DNA from: Gammaproteobacteria bacterium
Lineage (GTDB): Bacteria; Pseudomonadota; Gammaproteobacteria; Steroidobacterales; Woeseiaceae
Reading direction: 5' to 3'
Length of the DNA stretch: 64,000 nt
Assembly: GCA_024639825.1 (NCBI GenBank)
Contig: JAHEGH010000001.1
Location: 62,001-126,000 of the forward strand
Numbering within the stretch: position 1 is the stretch's first letter; each line of letters opens with the position of its first letter. Below are positions 44,062 to 52,887 of this stretch, in pieces. A program made the position numbers and the translations under genes. Below the pieces are notes generated by a model that saw only the letters and a list, made by a program, of their open reading frames with translations, did no database searches and was not told the origin of the DNA.

Positions 44062-47000
44062 TGAATATGATCGAACTGGCAATGCTGCGGTCGCGGACCG
44101 TGGTGCTTTCGTTGCTGGTCGTCCTGATCGGCGGCGTTGTGGCGTACCTCACGATCCCCAAGGAAGCAGAGCCTGACATCGAAATTCCGATTGTCTATGT
44201 CAGCATCGATCACGACGGTATCTCGCCAGAGGACTCGGAGCGTCTCCTGGTCCGCCCGATGGAGCAGGAGCTCCGCTCCATTGAAGGCGTCAAGGAAATG
44301 ACGGCGCGCGCCTTCGAGGGCGGCGCAAACGTACAGCTTGAATTCGACGCAGGCATCGACACCAAGCAGGCCCTGCAGGACGTACGCGAAAAGGTTGACC
44401 TCGCACAGGCGAAACTGCCCGGCGAAACAGACGAACCGACCGTGCAGGAAGTGAAGATGTCGCGCTTCGATCCGATGCTCGTCCTCAACCTTGCGGGCAA
44501 TGTGCCGGAACGTTCGCTGACAACCATCGCGAAGAATCTCAAGGAGAAGCTCGAGGCGCTAACGGGTGTGCTTGAGGTGAACCTCATCGGTACCCGGGAA
44601 GAACTCATGGAAGTGGTCGTCGATCCACTTGCTATGGAAAGCTACGGTCTCGACCAGGCGCAGATCATCCAGTTCGTAAACCGCAACAATCGCCTCGTTG
44701 CCGCCGGTGCACTGCATGGCAGCGAAGGACGGTTCCCGGTAAAAGTCCCTGGTGTTTTTGAAAGCGCCGAGGATGTGCTCGACATGCCGATAAAGGCGGT
44801 CGGCGACCGCGTGGTGCACTTCAAGGATATTGCCCAGGTTCTTCGCACCTACAAAGACGCCCAAAGTGTCGCCCGCCTGAACGGCAAATCGGCACTTGCC
44901 ATTGAAGTCATCCAGCGATCGCGGGCGAATGTGATCGACACCATCGCCGCCGTAAACGCGATCATCGACGAAGAATCTGCCTACTGGCCCGCTGATATCG
45001 AGATTGTCGCATCGCGCGACAAGTCTAAAGACATTAAAAACATGCTGTCTGAGTTGCAGAACAATGTGATAGCAGCAGTGTTGCTCGTATTTATAGTGAT
45101 CATCGGCATACTCGGTATACGTTCCGCCCTGTTGGTAGGCGTCGCTATTCCGGGCAGCTTTTTAATGGGTATCCTGATCATCGGGTCGTTCGGCATAACG
45201 ATCAACATGATGGTTTTGTTTGCACTGATAATGGCCGTCGGCATGCTGGTGGATGGTGCGATCGTAGTCACGGAAATGGCCGATCGGCGCATGGCGGAAG
45301 GCGAATCCCGCCATGATGCGTACTCGCGTGCAGCGGTGCGGATGTCATGGCCGATCATTGCATCTACCTGCACAACGCTCGCCGCTTTTGTGCCGCTCGC
45401 ACTGTGGCCGGGTACATCCGGCGAATTCATGAAGTACCTCCCCATAACACTGATCGCTGTGCTGTCCGCGTCGTTGATTATGGCGCTGTTGTTTGTGCCC
45501 ACCCTCGGTTCTATTTTTGGTCGAACAGGTGCGAATACGGATGAAGCACGTCGTAATCTCGCCGCCGCCGAGACCGGTGACGTCGACGACGTGACCGGAG
45601 TCACCGGTAGTTACATTCAGTTTCTGAAAAGTACCCTGAGGCATCCCTGGCTGAACGTCGCCGCGGTTTCCGGACTACTCGTTGCTGTCTACGCCGCGTT
45701 TATAATTTTCGGCAAGGGCGTAGAGTATTTTCCCGAGGTGGAACAGCCATTCGGAATGGTAGATATCCGCGCGCGTGGCGACCTTTCCACCGACGAACGT
45801 GACCGCCTGGTCAACGAGGTCGAAAAGCGCGTACTGGGTATGCCCGAGATCGAGTTCCTCTACGCGAAAACCGGCAGCAGCAATCAAGGCGCTGAAGATC
45901 AGATCGGTTCGCTGACGCTGAACTATGTTGACTGGCAGCTGCGCCGGCCGGCTGACGACATACTGGCGGAGATTCGGGAGCGGACGAAAGACCTTGTCGG
46001 TATCCGAATTGAAACGAGGAAACCGGATTCCGGCCCACCCATGGGCAAGCCGATTCGTATTGAGTTTTCCTCCCGCTTCAACGACCAGTTGAGTAACGCG
46101 GTCGAGCGCGTCCGTGCGCACATGGAAGAAAACGATGCGATCGTCAATATTGAAGACAGTCGCCCTCTTCCCGGTATCGAGTGGCAGATCAAGGTTGATC
46201 GTGCTGAAGCCGCACGCTTCGGCGCGGACATCTCGCTGGTCGGCGCCATGGTTCAGCTCGTCACTAACGGCATCAAGATCGGTGAATACCGCCCGGATGA
46301 CAGTGATGACGAAATCGATATTCGTGTTCGCTACCCAGCCGCAAGTCGCAATCTCGCGCAGATAGATGACCTGCGCATTCCCACTCCCGAGGGCCAGATT
46401 CCGATCAGCACCTTTACTGATCGCGTACCCGCCCAGAAGGTCGGCACGATTCGTCGTATCGACATGCGCCGAACCCTGGCAATCGATGCCGATGCCGCGC
46501 CAGGGATACTCGTCGATGATGTCGTCCGCAGCCTGAAAGCAAGTGTCGCGGAGCTTGGCATCGACCCGCGGGTCAGTTGGTCGTTCCGCGGCAGCACCGA
46601 AGACCAGCAGGAGGATATGGATTTCCTCGCCAATGCGATGCTAATGGCGCTCGCCATTATGGCTATCATCCTGGTTACGCAGTTCAACAGCATTTACCAG
46701 GCCGGGCTGATCCTGACTGCCGTCCTGTTTTCGACGGGCGGCGTTCTTCTCGGTCATTTACTCATGGGTAAGCCGTTTGGCGTCATCATGAGTAGTGTCG
46801 GTGTAATCACGCTTGCCGGTATTGTGGTGAACAACAACATCGTATTCATCGATACCTATAACGTATTGCGCAGTCGGGGCGAACGTCCATCCGACGCGAT
46901 TCTGCGCACCTGTGCGATTCGCCTGCGCCCGGTATTGCTCACCACGGTGACTACCATTGTTGGCCTGATGCCGATGGTTCTTGGGGTGAACATCAACCTT

Positions 47001-47204
47001 ATTGATCGCAACGTGTCCATTGGTGCACCCAGTTCGCAGTGGTGGACACAGCTGGCATCCTCGGTGGCGGGGGGGCTCGCCTTCGCGACTATCCTGACGT
47101 TGTGGCTGACACCGAGCCTGCTCATGGCCCAGGCCAACCTGATGGATCGATGGAAAGCACGCCGGACCCAGGGGCCTGCTGGGTCTGCGCCTCCCGCCGG
47201 TTAG
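44061..47204 (+). CDS. RND-family efflux permease (operon 1)
   Basis: This 1047-residue permease has 12 expected transmembrane segments and two large periplasmic loops. The TM4 proton-relay motif reads GMLVDGAIVVTEM (one Asp where AcrB has two), and TM10 has GIVVNNNIVFIDTYN (Asn in place of the AcrB lysine). This VDG/VNN variant places it in the broad COG0841 group rather than near AcrB. It exports unknown hydrophobic or amphiphilic compounds using proton motive force. No outer-membrane channel gene is present in the window, so a shared TolC-like protein is required. Confidence 0.92.
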   Translation: MNMIELAMLRSRTVVLSLLVVLIGGVVAYLTIPKEAEPDIEIPIVYVSIDHDGISPEDSERLLVRPMEQELRSIEGVKEMTARAFEGGANVQLEFDAGIDTKQALQDVREKVDLAQAKLPGETDEPTVQEVKMSRFDPMLVLNLAGNVPERSLTTIAKNLKEKLEALTGVLEVNLIGTREELMEVVVDPLAMESYGLDQAQIIQFVNRNNRLVAAGALHGSEGRFPVKVPGVFESAEDVLDMPIKAVGDRVVHFKDIAQVLRTYKDAQSVARLNGKSALAIEVIQRSRANVIDTIAAVNAIIDEESAYWPADIEIVASRDKSKDIKNMLSELQNNVIAAVLLVFIVIIGILGIRSALLVGVAIPGSFLMGILIIGSFGITINMMVLFALIMAVGMLVDGAIVVTEMADRRMAEGESRHDAYSRAAVRMSWPIIASTCTTLAAFVPLALWPGTSGEFMKYLPITLIAVLSASLIMALLFVPTLGSIFGRTGANTDEARRNLAAAETGDVDDVTGVTGSYIQFLKSTLRHPWLNVAAVSGLLVAVYAAFIIFGKGVEYFPEVEQPFGMVDIRARGDLSTDERDRLVNEVEKRVLGMPEIEFLYAKTGSSNQGAEDQIGSLTLNYVDWQLRRPADDILAEIRERTKDLVGIRIETRKPDSGPPMGKPIRIEFSSRFNDQLSNAVERVRAHMEENDAIVNIEDSRPLPGIEWQIKVDRAEAARFGADISLVGAMVQLVTNGIKIGEYRPDDSDDEIDIRVRYPAASRNLAQIDDLRIPTPEGQIPISTFTDRVPAQKVGTIRRIDMRRTLAIDADAAPGILVDDVVRSLKASVAELGIDPRVSWSFRGSTEDQQEDMDFLANAMLMALAIMAIILVTQFNSIYQAGLILTAVLFSTGGVLLGHLLMGKPFGVIMSSVGVITLAGIVVNNNIVFIDTYNVLRSRGERPSDAILRTCAIRLRPVLLTTVTTIVGLMPMVLGVNINLIDRNVSIGAPSSQWWTQLASSVAGGLAFATILTLWLTPSLLMAQANLMDRWKARRTQGPAGSAPPAG

Positions 47205-47360
47205 TCCCGGCTCGCCGGTATAACTTTCTCACCGGCGCGCAATCCAAAACGCTTCCTCGCGCATCTAATAGTCGAGTAGTGGCGATATTGCCGCTGCGAG
47301 AAGCCTAACCCATTGATTTATATAGACGGAAGCTGATCGCCAATCGTGTGAAACCATGGG

Positions 47361-47404
47361 TTGCGTTATACCGAACTAGTGTTATACTTCACTACAACAC
47401 TAAA
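47361..47404 (+). promoter_or_regulatory. Promoter and candidate PadR operator of RND operon 2
   Basis: A possible promoter reads TTGCGT (47361-47366), 16 bases, then TATACT (47383-47388). Overlapping it, TATACCGAACTAGTGTTATACTTC (47367-47390) matches 19 of 24 positions of the element upstream of padR. TAGTGTT (47377-47383) and AACACTA (47396-47402) form an additional inverted repeat. The gene starts at 47423 with AAGGGA as ribosome-binding site. A repressor bound here would block the -10 box. Confidence 0.6.
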
Positions 47405-47422
47405 AGAGATGGTTAAGGGATC

Positions 47423-48499
47423 ATGAAAGCAACAACACCGATCATTGCACTGCTGACACTCACAGGATCCGCCCTGCTCACAGGCTGCGGTATCGGCCAG
47501 GCCAGCGTTACTGACAAAGAGACCATTGAGGCGGCGATCCCGGTTCCGGTTGAGGTGACGCAGCCGTCTCGCGCCGACATTTATGCGACCTATGCAGCGA
47601 CAGCAACGATTACGTCTGATGCTGATGCACCGGTCGTGGCCCGTGTTCCTGGTGAAGTGGTGGAACTGCTGGTTGAAGAAGGTGACTACGTGGTCGAGGG
47701 CCAGGTACTGGCTCGCCTCGACGGTGAACGCCTGCGACTCGAAATGCTGGCCGCCAAGGCAAACGTCAACCGAGCCCGGACGGAGTACGAGCGCAACATC
47801 GACCTGAGCAAGCGCGGCCTGATCAGCGCCTCTATGTTCGATAGCCTGCAATACGACCTCGCAGAGCTCGAAGCAACTTATAAACTCAAGAAACTGTCTT
47901 ACGATTATTCGAAGATCCGCGCACCAATTGCCGGTATCGTGGCCACGCGTGAAATAAAGCCGGGCCAGAATCTCGCTATCAACGACATCGCATTTCGCAT
48001 CACCAATACAAAAGAGCTGGTTGCTTACCTGCATATCCCGCAGTCTGAGCTTTCGAAGTTCGACGTTGGCCACACGGCGAATATCGAGGTTGCCTCGATG
48101 CCGGGAACACGCTTTCCCGCGACGATCCAACGCATTAGCCCGACGATCGATACTCGCAATGGCACATTCCGTGCCACGGCAATGATTGATAACGCAAACG
48201 GCGATCTTGCTCCTGGCATGTTCGGACGCTTTACTATCGCCTACGAACAGCACAAAGCCGCGCTTGTCATACCAGCTGCAGCCCTACTCGATGAAGACGA
48301 CGAGAGCACCGTGTACGTGGTGAGTAATGGCGAAGTGGTTCGGCGTACTGTCGTGACAGGCATAGAGTCCGGCGGTAACGTGGAGGTTCTCAGCGGACTG
48401 GGCGAAGACGAGATCATCGTTTTGGTTGGTCACTCTGGTCTTCGCAGCGGCAGCAAGGTTCTTGCCAGCAACACCATTCCGGACCGTTTCGCGGGCTGA
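47423..48499 (+). CDS. RND efflux adaptor lipoprotein A (operon 2)
   Basis: This 358-residue membrane-fusion protein has a lipoprotein signal ending LLTGCGIG, so the mature N-terminus would be lipidated. The lipoyl domain contains VEEGDYVVEGQVLARLDGER, the coiled-coil hairpin spans about 95-160, and the second lipoyl half contains KIRAPIAGIVATREIKPGQN. It is followed 54 bases later by a second adaptor with similar layout. Two adaptor genes in one operon suggest a mixed adaptor ring, as known for TriA/TriB-type pumps. Confidence 0.9.
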   Translation: MKATTPIIALLTLTGSALLTGCGIGQASVTDKETIEAAIPVPVEVTQPSRADIYATYAATATITSDADAPVVARVPGEVVELLVEEGDYVVEGQVLARLDGERLRLEMLAAKANVNRARTEYERNIDLSKRGLISASMFDSLQYDLAELEATYKLKKLSYDYSKIRAPIAGIVATREIKPGQNLAINDIAFRITNTKELVAYLHIPQSELSKFDVGHTANIEVASMPGTRFPATIQRISPTIDTRNGTFRATAMIDNANGDLAPGMFGRFTIAYEQHKAALVIPAAALLDEDDESTVYVVSNGEVVRRTVVTGIESGGNVEVLSGLGEDEIIVLVGHSGLRSGSKVLASNTIPDRFAG

Positions 48500-48553
48500 C
48501 GCTCGACGCGCACATCGCGCCGCTCGTCCGGCGCAAAGCATGAGGGAGAATTC

Positions 48554-49615
48554 ATGAAGCTACATCGCATTAGCTCGGCGGCGTTCGCCTGTATATTACT
48601 GCTGAGCGCATGCCAGCAGGGCAACGGACCAGAGACATCGGACGAGGAAGAGACCCCACCCATCCCTGTGGAGACCAGCATTCCCGTGCGTGGTGATGTG
48701 CTCGCCGTGTACTCCGGCACAGCGCCAATAGAAGCGTTTGCCGAAGCCGACGTCGTTGCCAAGGTCGCAGGTGAGATTCGCGAGGTTCTTGTTGAAGAAG
48801 GAGAGCAGGTTACCGAGGGCCAGGTGATGGCACGCCTCGACGGTGACCGCCTGCGCCTTGAACTCAACGAGTCACGTGCCCGCCTCGAGAAGATGCAGCG
48901 CGATTTTGAACGCAACAAGGATCTTCGGGAAAAAGGCCTGCTCTCGGAAGGCGACTTTGAAAAACTGCAATTCGATCTTGAAGCGCTGCAAGCCTCATAC
49001 AACCTCGCCAGCCTGGAGCTCGATTACACTCAGATCAGGGCGCCTATCGATGGTGTCGTCTCGGAGCGCTTCATTAAGATTGGCAACGCCACCAAGATCG
49101 GCGACCCACTATTCCGGGTAACCGGACTCGACCCGCTTGTTGCGTACCTGCATATTCCCGAACGCGAGTACCGGCAGATTACTACCGGTCAACCGGTTGC
49201 CATCGACATTGACGCACTGGGTGGGCAGAGCATCATCGCGGCCGTGACACGAGTGAGCCCAATCGTCGATCCCGCAACCGGCACATTCAAGATAACCATT
49301 GAAATCCGGGACAATGAGCGCCGCATCAAGCCCGGCATGTTCGGACGCATTAGCATCGTTTACGACCGCCACGAGAATGTGCTGCAGGTTCCACGCAGCG
49401 CGATCATTGAGGAATTGGCGGGCGAGAGCGTATTTGTCGTCGAGGACGACAAGGCGGTTCGCAGAACCGTAACCACCGGATACGGCGAAAGCGGCATGAT
49501 CGAAATCGTCGAGGGTCTCGAAGAAACCGACAATGTCATTATCGTCGGGCAGGTTGGCCTTAAACCCGGAGCCAAGGTTACCGTTATCAACGCGGCTGCG
49601 GATGGGGACAACTAA
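48554..49615 (+). CDS. RND efflux adaptor lipoprotein B (operon 2)
   Basis: This 353-residue membrane-fusion protein has the lipobox ILLLSACQQG, a lipoyl domain with VEEGEQVTEGQVMARLDGDR, a coiled-coil hairpin (about 95-155), and the second half with QIRAPIDGVVSERFIKIGNA. It resembles adaptor A over the full length, suggesting gene duplication. GAGGGAGAATTC precedes the ATG. Its stop overlaps the first permease start (TAATG). Confidence 0.9.
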   Translation: MKLHRISSAAFACILLLSACQQGNGPETSDEEETPPIPVETSIPVRGDVLAVYSGTAPIEAFAEADVVAKVAGEIREVLVEEGEQVTEGQVMARLDGDRLRLELNESRARLEKMQRDFERNKDLREKGLLSEGDFEKLQFDLEALQASYNLASLELDYTQIRAPIDGVVSERFIKIGNATKIGDPLFRVTGLDPLVAYLHIPEREYRQITTGQPVAIDIDALGGQSIIAAVTRVSPIVDPATGTFKITIEIRDNERRIKPGMFGRISIVYDRHENVLQVPRSAIIEELAGESVFVVEDDKAVRRTVTTGYGESGMIEIVEGLEETDNVIIVGQVGLKPGAKVTVINAAADGDN

Positions 49616-52600
49616 TGCGGCGACTGATCGAAATCGCGACCCAGCGTCGCGTCACCATCGTGATGTTCACGGTCGCAATCGTTCTGTTCGGCATGGTGTC
49701 CCTCTCTCGCCTGAAGCTAAACCTGCTTCCCGACATTTCCTACCCGACGATTACCGTGCGAACGGAACTGACTGGTGCAGCCCCGGTTGAGGTAGAGAAT
49801 CTGCTGACCAAACCGATTGAGGAATCAGTCGGTGTCGTACGTAATGTACGCCTGGTGCGTTCAGTATCGCGCTCGGGGCAGTCTGACGTTACCGTCGAAT
49901 TTCTATGGGGAACCGACATGGACATCGCGGGCGTCGACGTTCGCGAGAAGCTCGATGTGCTGTTCCTGCCACTCGAGGCCAGTCGACCGCTGCTGCTGCG
50001 CTTTGATCCCTCATCCGAACCCATCGTCAGACTTGGCCTGCTGTACAAGGACTCAAGCGACGCTGCTGCGGAGACGAGCGAGGAGCGCCTGAAGGCGCTC
50101 CGACGGCTCGCTGAAGACCGTGTCAAGACCGACCTCGAAGCACAGGAAGGTACCGCCGCTGTAAAGGTCAGCGGTGGCCTCGAAGATGAGATCCAGATTC
50201 GCGTCGACCAGCAGAAGCTGTCGCAGCTCGGCATTAGTATTGAACAGATTGCGGCACGTATTCGGGCCGAAAATGTCAATCTGTCGGGTGGGCGCCTCGA
50301 AGAGGGCAACCAGCGCTTCCTCGTACGTACTCTGAACGAATTCCAGAGCGTCGATGAATTTCGCGACGCGATTGTTGCGCGTGTCGGCGACCAACCTGTC
50401 TACCTGCGCGATGTCGCTACCGTCGAGCGTGGTTACAAGGAACGCGAAGCGATTACGAGGGTTCGCGGTCAGGAGTCCGTGGAGCTCGCCGTGTACAAGG
50501 AAGGCGATGCCAACACCGTGCAGGTGGCAAACCGCATCGAGCAACGAATCGAAGGGCTTCGCAAAACGCTGCCCGATGATATCGATATCGTCATGATACA
50601 TGACCAGTCCACCTTCATTTCGTCAGCCGTTGATGATGTCCGGCTTGCCGCAATCCTGGGCGGCCTGATTGCAATTCTTGTCCTCTACGGTTTCCTGCGC
50701 GATTCGCGGGCGACCACAATCGTCGGCATTGCTATCCCTGTTTCCGTTGTCGGCACATTCCTGCTGATGTACACCAACAACGTTTCACTCAACATCATGT
50801 CGCTCGGCGGAATCGCACTCGCTGTCGGTATGCTGGTGGATAACTCAATCGTCGTCCTTGAAAACATCGTGCGGAAGAAGGAACAGGGCGAGGGCATCGT
50901 CGAGGCGGCGCAGAATGGCACGGCCGAGGTTGCCGGTGCAGTGGTCGCGGCAACTTTGACCACGATCGCCGTTTTCTTTCCAATGGTCTTCATCAGTGGT
51001 ATTGCCGGGCAACTGTTCCGCGACCAGGCGCTAACGGTGACATTCGCCCTGGTGTTTTCCCTGATTGTCGCATTGACACTCATTCCGATGCTGGCATCGC
51101 TGCGTGCGCCCGGCCGCTATGAAGGGGAGGTCAAGAGCGACGGATTCGAGGTCGAATCGAAGTCGCGCATTGTACGATTCCTTAAGCGCATAGTTGCTTT
51201 CGTCGTCCGTATCATTACCTTTGTTTCAGTAACTATCGTGCGCGTCTCCAGGTTCCTGTTCGGAGTTGTCAGCTGGGCAATGTGGGCGCTGCTATGGGTG
51301 CCGACCTGGCTTTTCCAGCGTCTCTACAGTGCTGTCGCTGCGGTCTACCCAGGTACGTTACGCTGGTCACTCAACCATCGCACGACCGTCGTCATCGCGG
51401 CGTTCGTCATTTTCGCAGCTACCATGTCGCTCGTTCCACGTTTGGGCACGGAACTCATCCCTCAATTTTCGCAGGGCGAATTCGACGTCGATCTCAGACT
51501 GGCGCCGGGTGCGCCGTTATCCGAAACGGACCGTGCGATCCAGGTGGCGCAACGCGCTGCCAGCAACATTGACGCTATCGCACTAAACTACTCGGTCGCC
51601 GGAACCGGCAACCGACTGGATGCTAATCCTGTCGATGCCGGCGACAATACCGGGTCGCTAAGTGTGCAATTGTCACCCGGATCCGGGCGCGATGCAGAGA
51701 GCGCCGCCATGGACGCCATGCGCAGCGAGCTTTCTCGATTGCCGGGTGTGCAGTATGAGTTTAGCCGCCCTGCACTGCTCTCCTTTGCGAGCCCGCTGCA
51801 GATCGAGATTTCCGGCTACGACCTCGACGCGCTCGCGCGCGTCAGCAACCTCGTCGTGCAGGAAATGAATTCGTCCGATCGATTCACTGACGTCAAGACC
51901 ACTGTCGAGCGCGGCAATCCCGAAATACAGATCGTCTTCGATCAGGAACGCGCCGCAAAGCTCGGCCTCGCTGTTCGTGATATTGCAAATCGCGTCGTGG
52001 CGAACGTGCGCGGCGAACTTGCTACCCGCTACACCTGGCGCGACAAGAAGATCGACGTGCTGGTACGCAGCGTCGATACGCGCCGCTCCAGCATCGAAGA
52101 GATCCGCAGGCTGATCGTTAACCCGCAATCCGACCGCCCCGTAACGCTCGACGCTGTGGCAGACGTAATTGTCTCGCAGGGGCCGGCCGAGATTCGGCGT
52201 GTCGCACAGGAACGTGTCGCCATAATCACAGCGAACCTCGCTTACGGCGATCTCGGCGCGGCCGCCGCGGAAGCCGGTGACATAGTGAATCGTACGCCGA
52301 TGCCGAACGGAATAACGGCGATCGTGTCGGGACAGAGCGAGGAGATGGAGGAGTCGTTTCAGTCCATGCAGTTCGCACTGATTCTCGCCGTCTTTCTCGT
52401 CTACCTCGTGATGGCTTCCCAGTTCGAGTCGCTCATTCATCCCTTCGTTATTCTGTTCACGATTCCACTTGCACTGGTTGGCGCAGTCCTGGCGCTGTTC
52501 CTGACAGGGACCACCGTCAACATCGTTGCCCTGATCGGCGTCATCATGCTGGCCGGTATCGTGGTCAACAACGCCATTGTTCTCGTGGACCTGATTAACC

Positions 52601-52887
52601 AGCTCCGTGCACAGGGTATTGACCGGTTCGACGCCATCATGGAAGCGGGCCAAGCCCGCCTGCGGCCAATTCTTATGACCTCGCTAACGACTGCGCTGGG
52701 CCTTCTCCCAATGGCGATGGGCTTCGGCGAAGGGTCTGAGGTACGCACGCCGATGGCGATTACAGTGATCGGCGGACTTGTTGTGTCGACACTGCTGACG
52801 CTGGTGGTCATCCCGGTTGTGTATTCTCTGATGGACCGCAAGCGGTGGCCTGTGAGCGCACCTGACGAGGGCGTGGTAGCGCAATGA
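49615..52887 (+). CDS. RND-family efflux permease, first of pair (operon 2)
   Basis: This 1090-residue permease is slightly longer than usual because of an insertion around residues 500-580 that carries extra hydrophobic segments (RFLKRIVAFVVRIITFVSV and SWAMWALLWVPTWLFQRLYS). TM4 reads GMLVDNSIVVLENI and TM10 GIVVNNAIVLVDLIN. It probably pairs with the next permease in a mixed trimer, as MdtB/MdtC do. The start overlaps adaptor B's stop and the end overlaps the next permease by 4 bases (ATGA). Confidence 0.92.
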   Translation: MRRLIEIATQRRVTIVMFTVAIVLFGMVSLSRLKLNLLPDISYPTITVRTELTGAAPVEVENLLTKPIEESVGVVRNVRLVRSVSRSGQSDVTVEFLWGTDMDIAGVDVREKLDVLFLPLEASRPLLLRFDPSSEPIVRLGLLYKDSSDAAAETSEERLKALRRLAEDRVKTDLEAQEGTAAVKVSGGLEDEIQIRVDQQKLSQLGISIEQIAARIRAENVNLSGGRLEEGNQRFLVRTLNEFQSVDEFRDAIVARVGDQPVYLRDVATVERGYKEREAITRVRGQESVELAVYKEGDANTVQVANRIEQRIEGLRKTLPDDIDIVMIHDQSTFISSAVDDVRLAAILGGLIAILVLYGFLRDSRATTIVGIAIPVSVVGTFLLMYTNNVSLNIMSLGGIALAVGMLVDNSIVVLENIVRKKEQGEGIVEAAQNGTAEVAGAVVAATLTTIAVFFPMVFISGIAGQLFRDQALTVTFALVFSLIVALTLIPMLASLRAPGRYEGEVKSDGFEVESKSRIVRFLKRIVAFVVRIITFVSVTIVRVSRFLFGVVSWAMWALLWVPTWLFQRLYSAVAAVYPGTLRWSLNHRTTVVIAAFVIFAATMSLVPRLGTELIPQFSQGEFDVDLRLAPGAPLSETDRAIQVAQRAASNIDAIALNYSVAGTGNRLDANPVDAGDNTGSLSVQLSPGSGRDAESAAMDAMRSELSRLPGVQYEFSRPALLSFASPLQIEISGYDLDALARVSNLVVQEMNSSDRFTDVKTTVERGNPEIQIVFDQERAAKLGLAVRDIANRVVANVRGELATRYTWRDKKIDVLVRSVDTRRSSIEEIRRLIVNPQSDRPVTLDAVADVIVSQGPAEIRRVAQERVAIITANLAYGDLGAAAAEAGDIVNRTPMPNGITAIVSGQSEEMEESFQSMQFALILAVFLVYLVMASQFESLIHPFVILFTIPLALVGAVLALFLTGTTVNIVALIGVIMLAGIVVNNAIVLVDLINQLRAQGIDRFDAIMEAGQARLRPILMTSLTTALGLLPMAMGFGEGSEVRTPMAITVIGGLVVSTLLTLVVIPVVYSLMDRKRWPVSAPDEGVVAQ

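Noticed and set aside
47213-47237. Hairpin CGCCGGT/ACCGGCG after the first RND permease
   Set aside because: It has an 11-base loop and no T-run, so it is not a convincing terminator; the pairing may be chance.
47366-48253. Minus-strand open frame of 295 codons opposite adaptor A
   Set aside because: No recognisable domain, and the plus-strand frame is a clear membrane-fusion protein.
51673-52653. Minus-strand open frame of 326 codons
   Set aside because: It is antisense to the operon-2 permease and its translation is low-complexity, His/Asp/Arg-rich shadow sequence.
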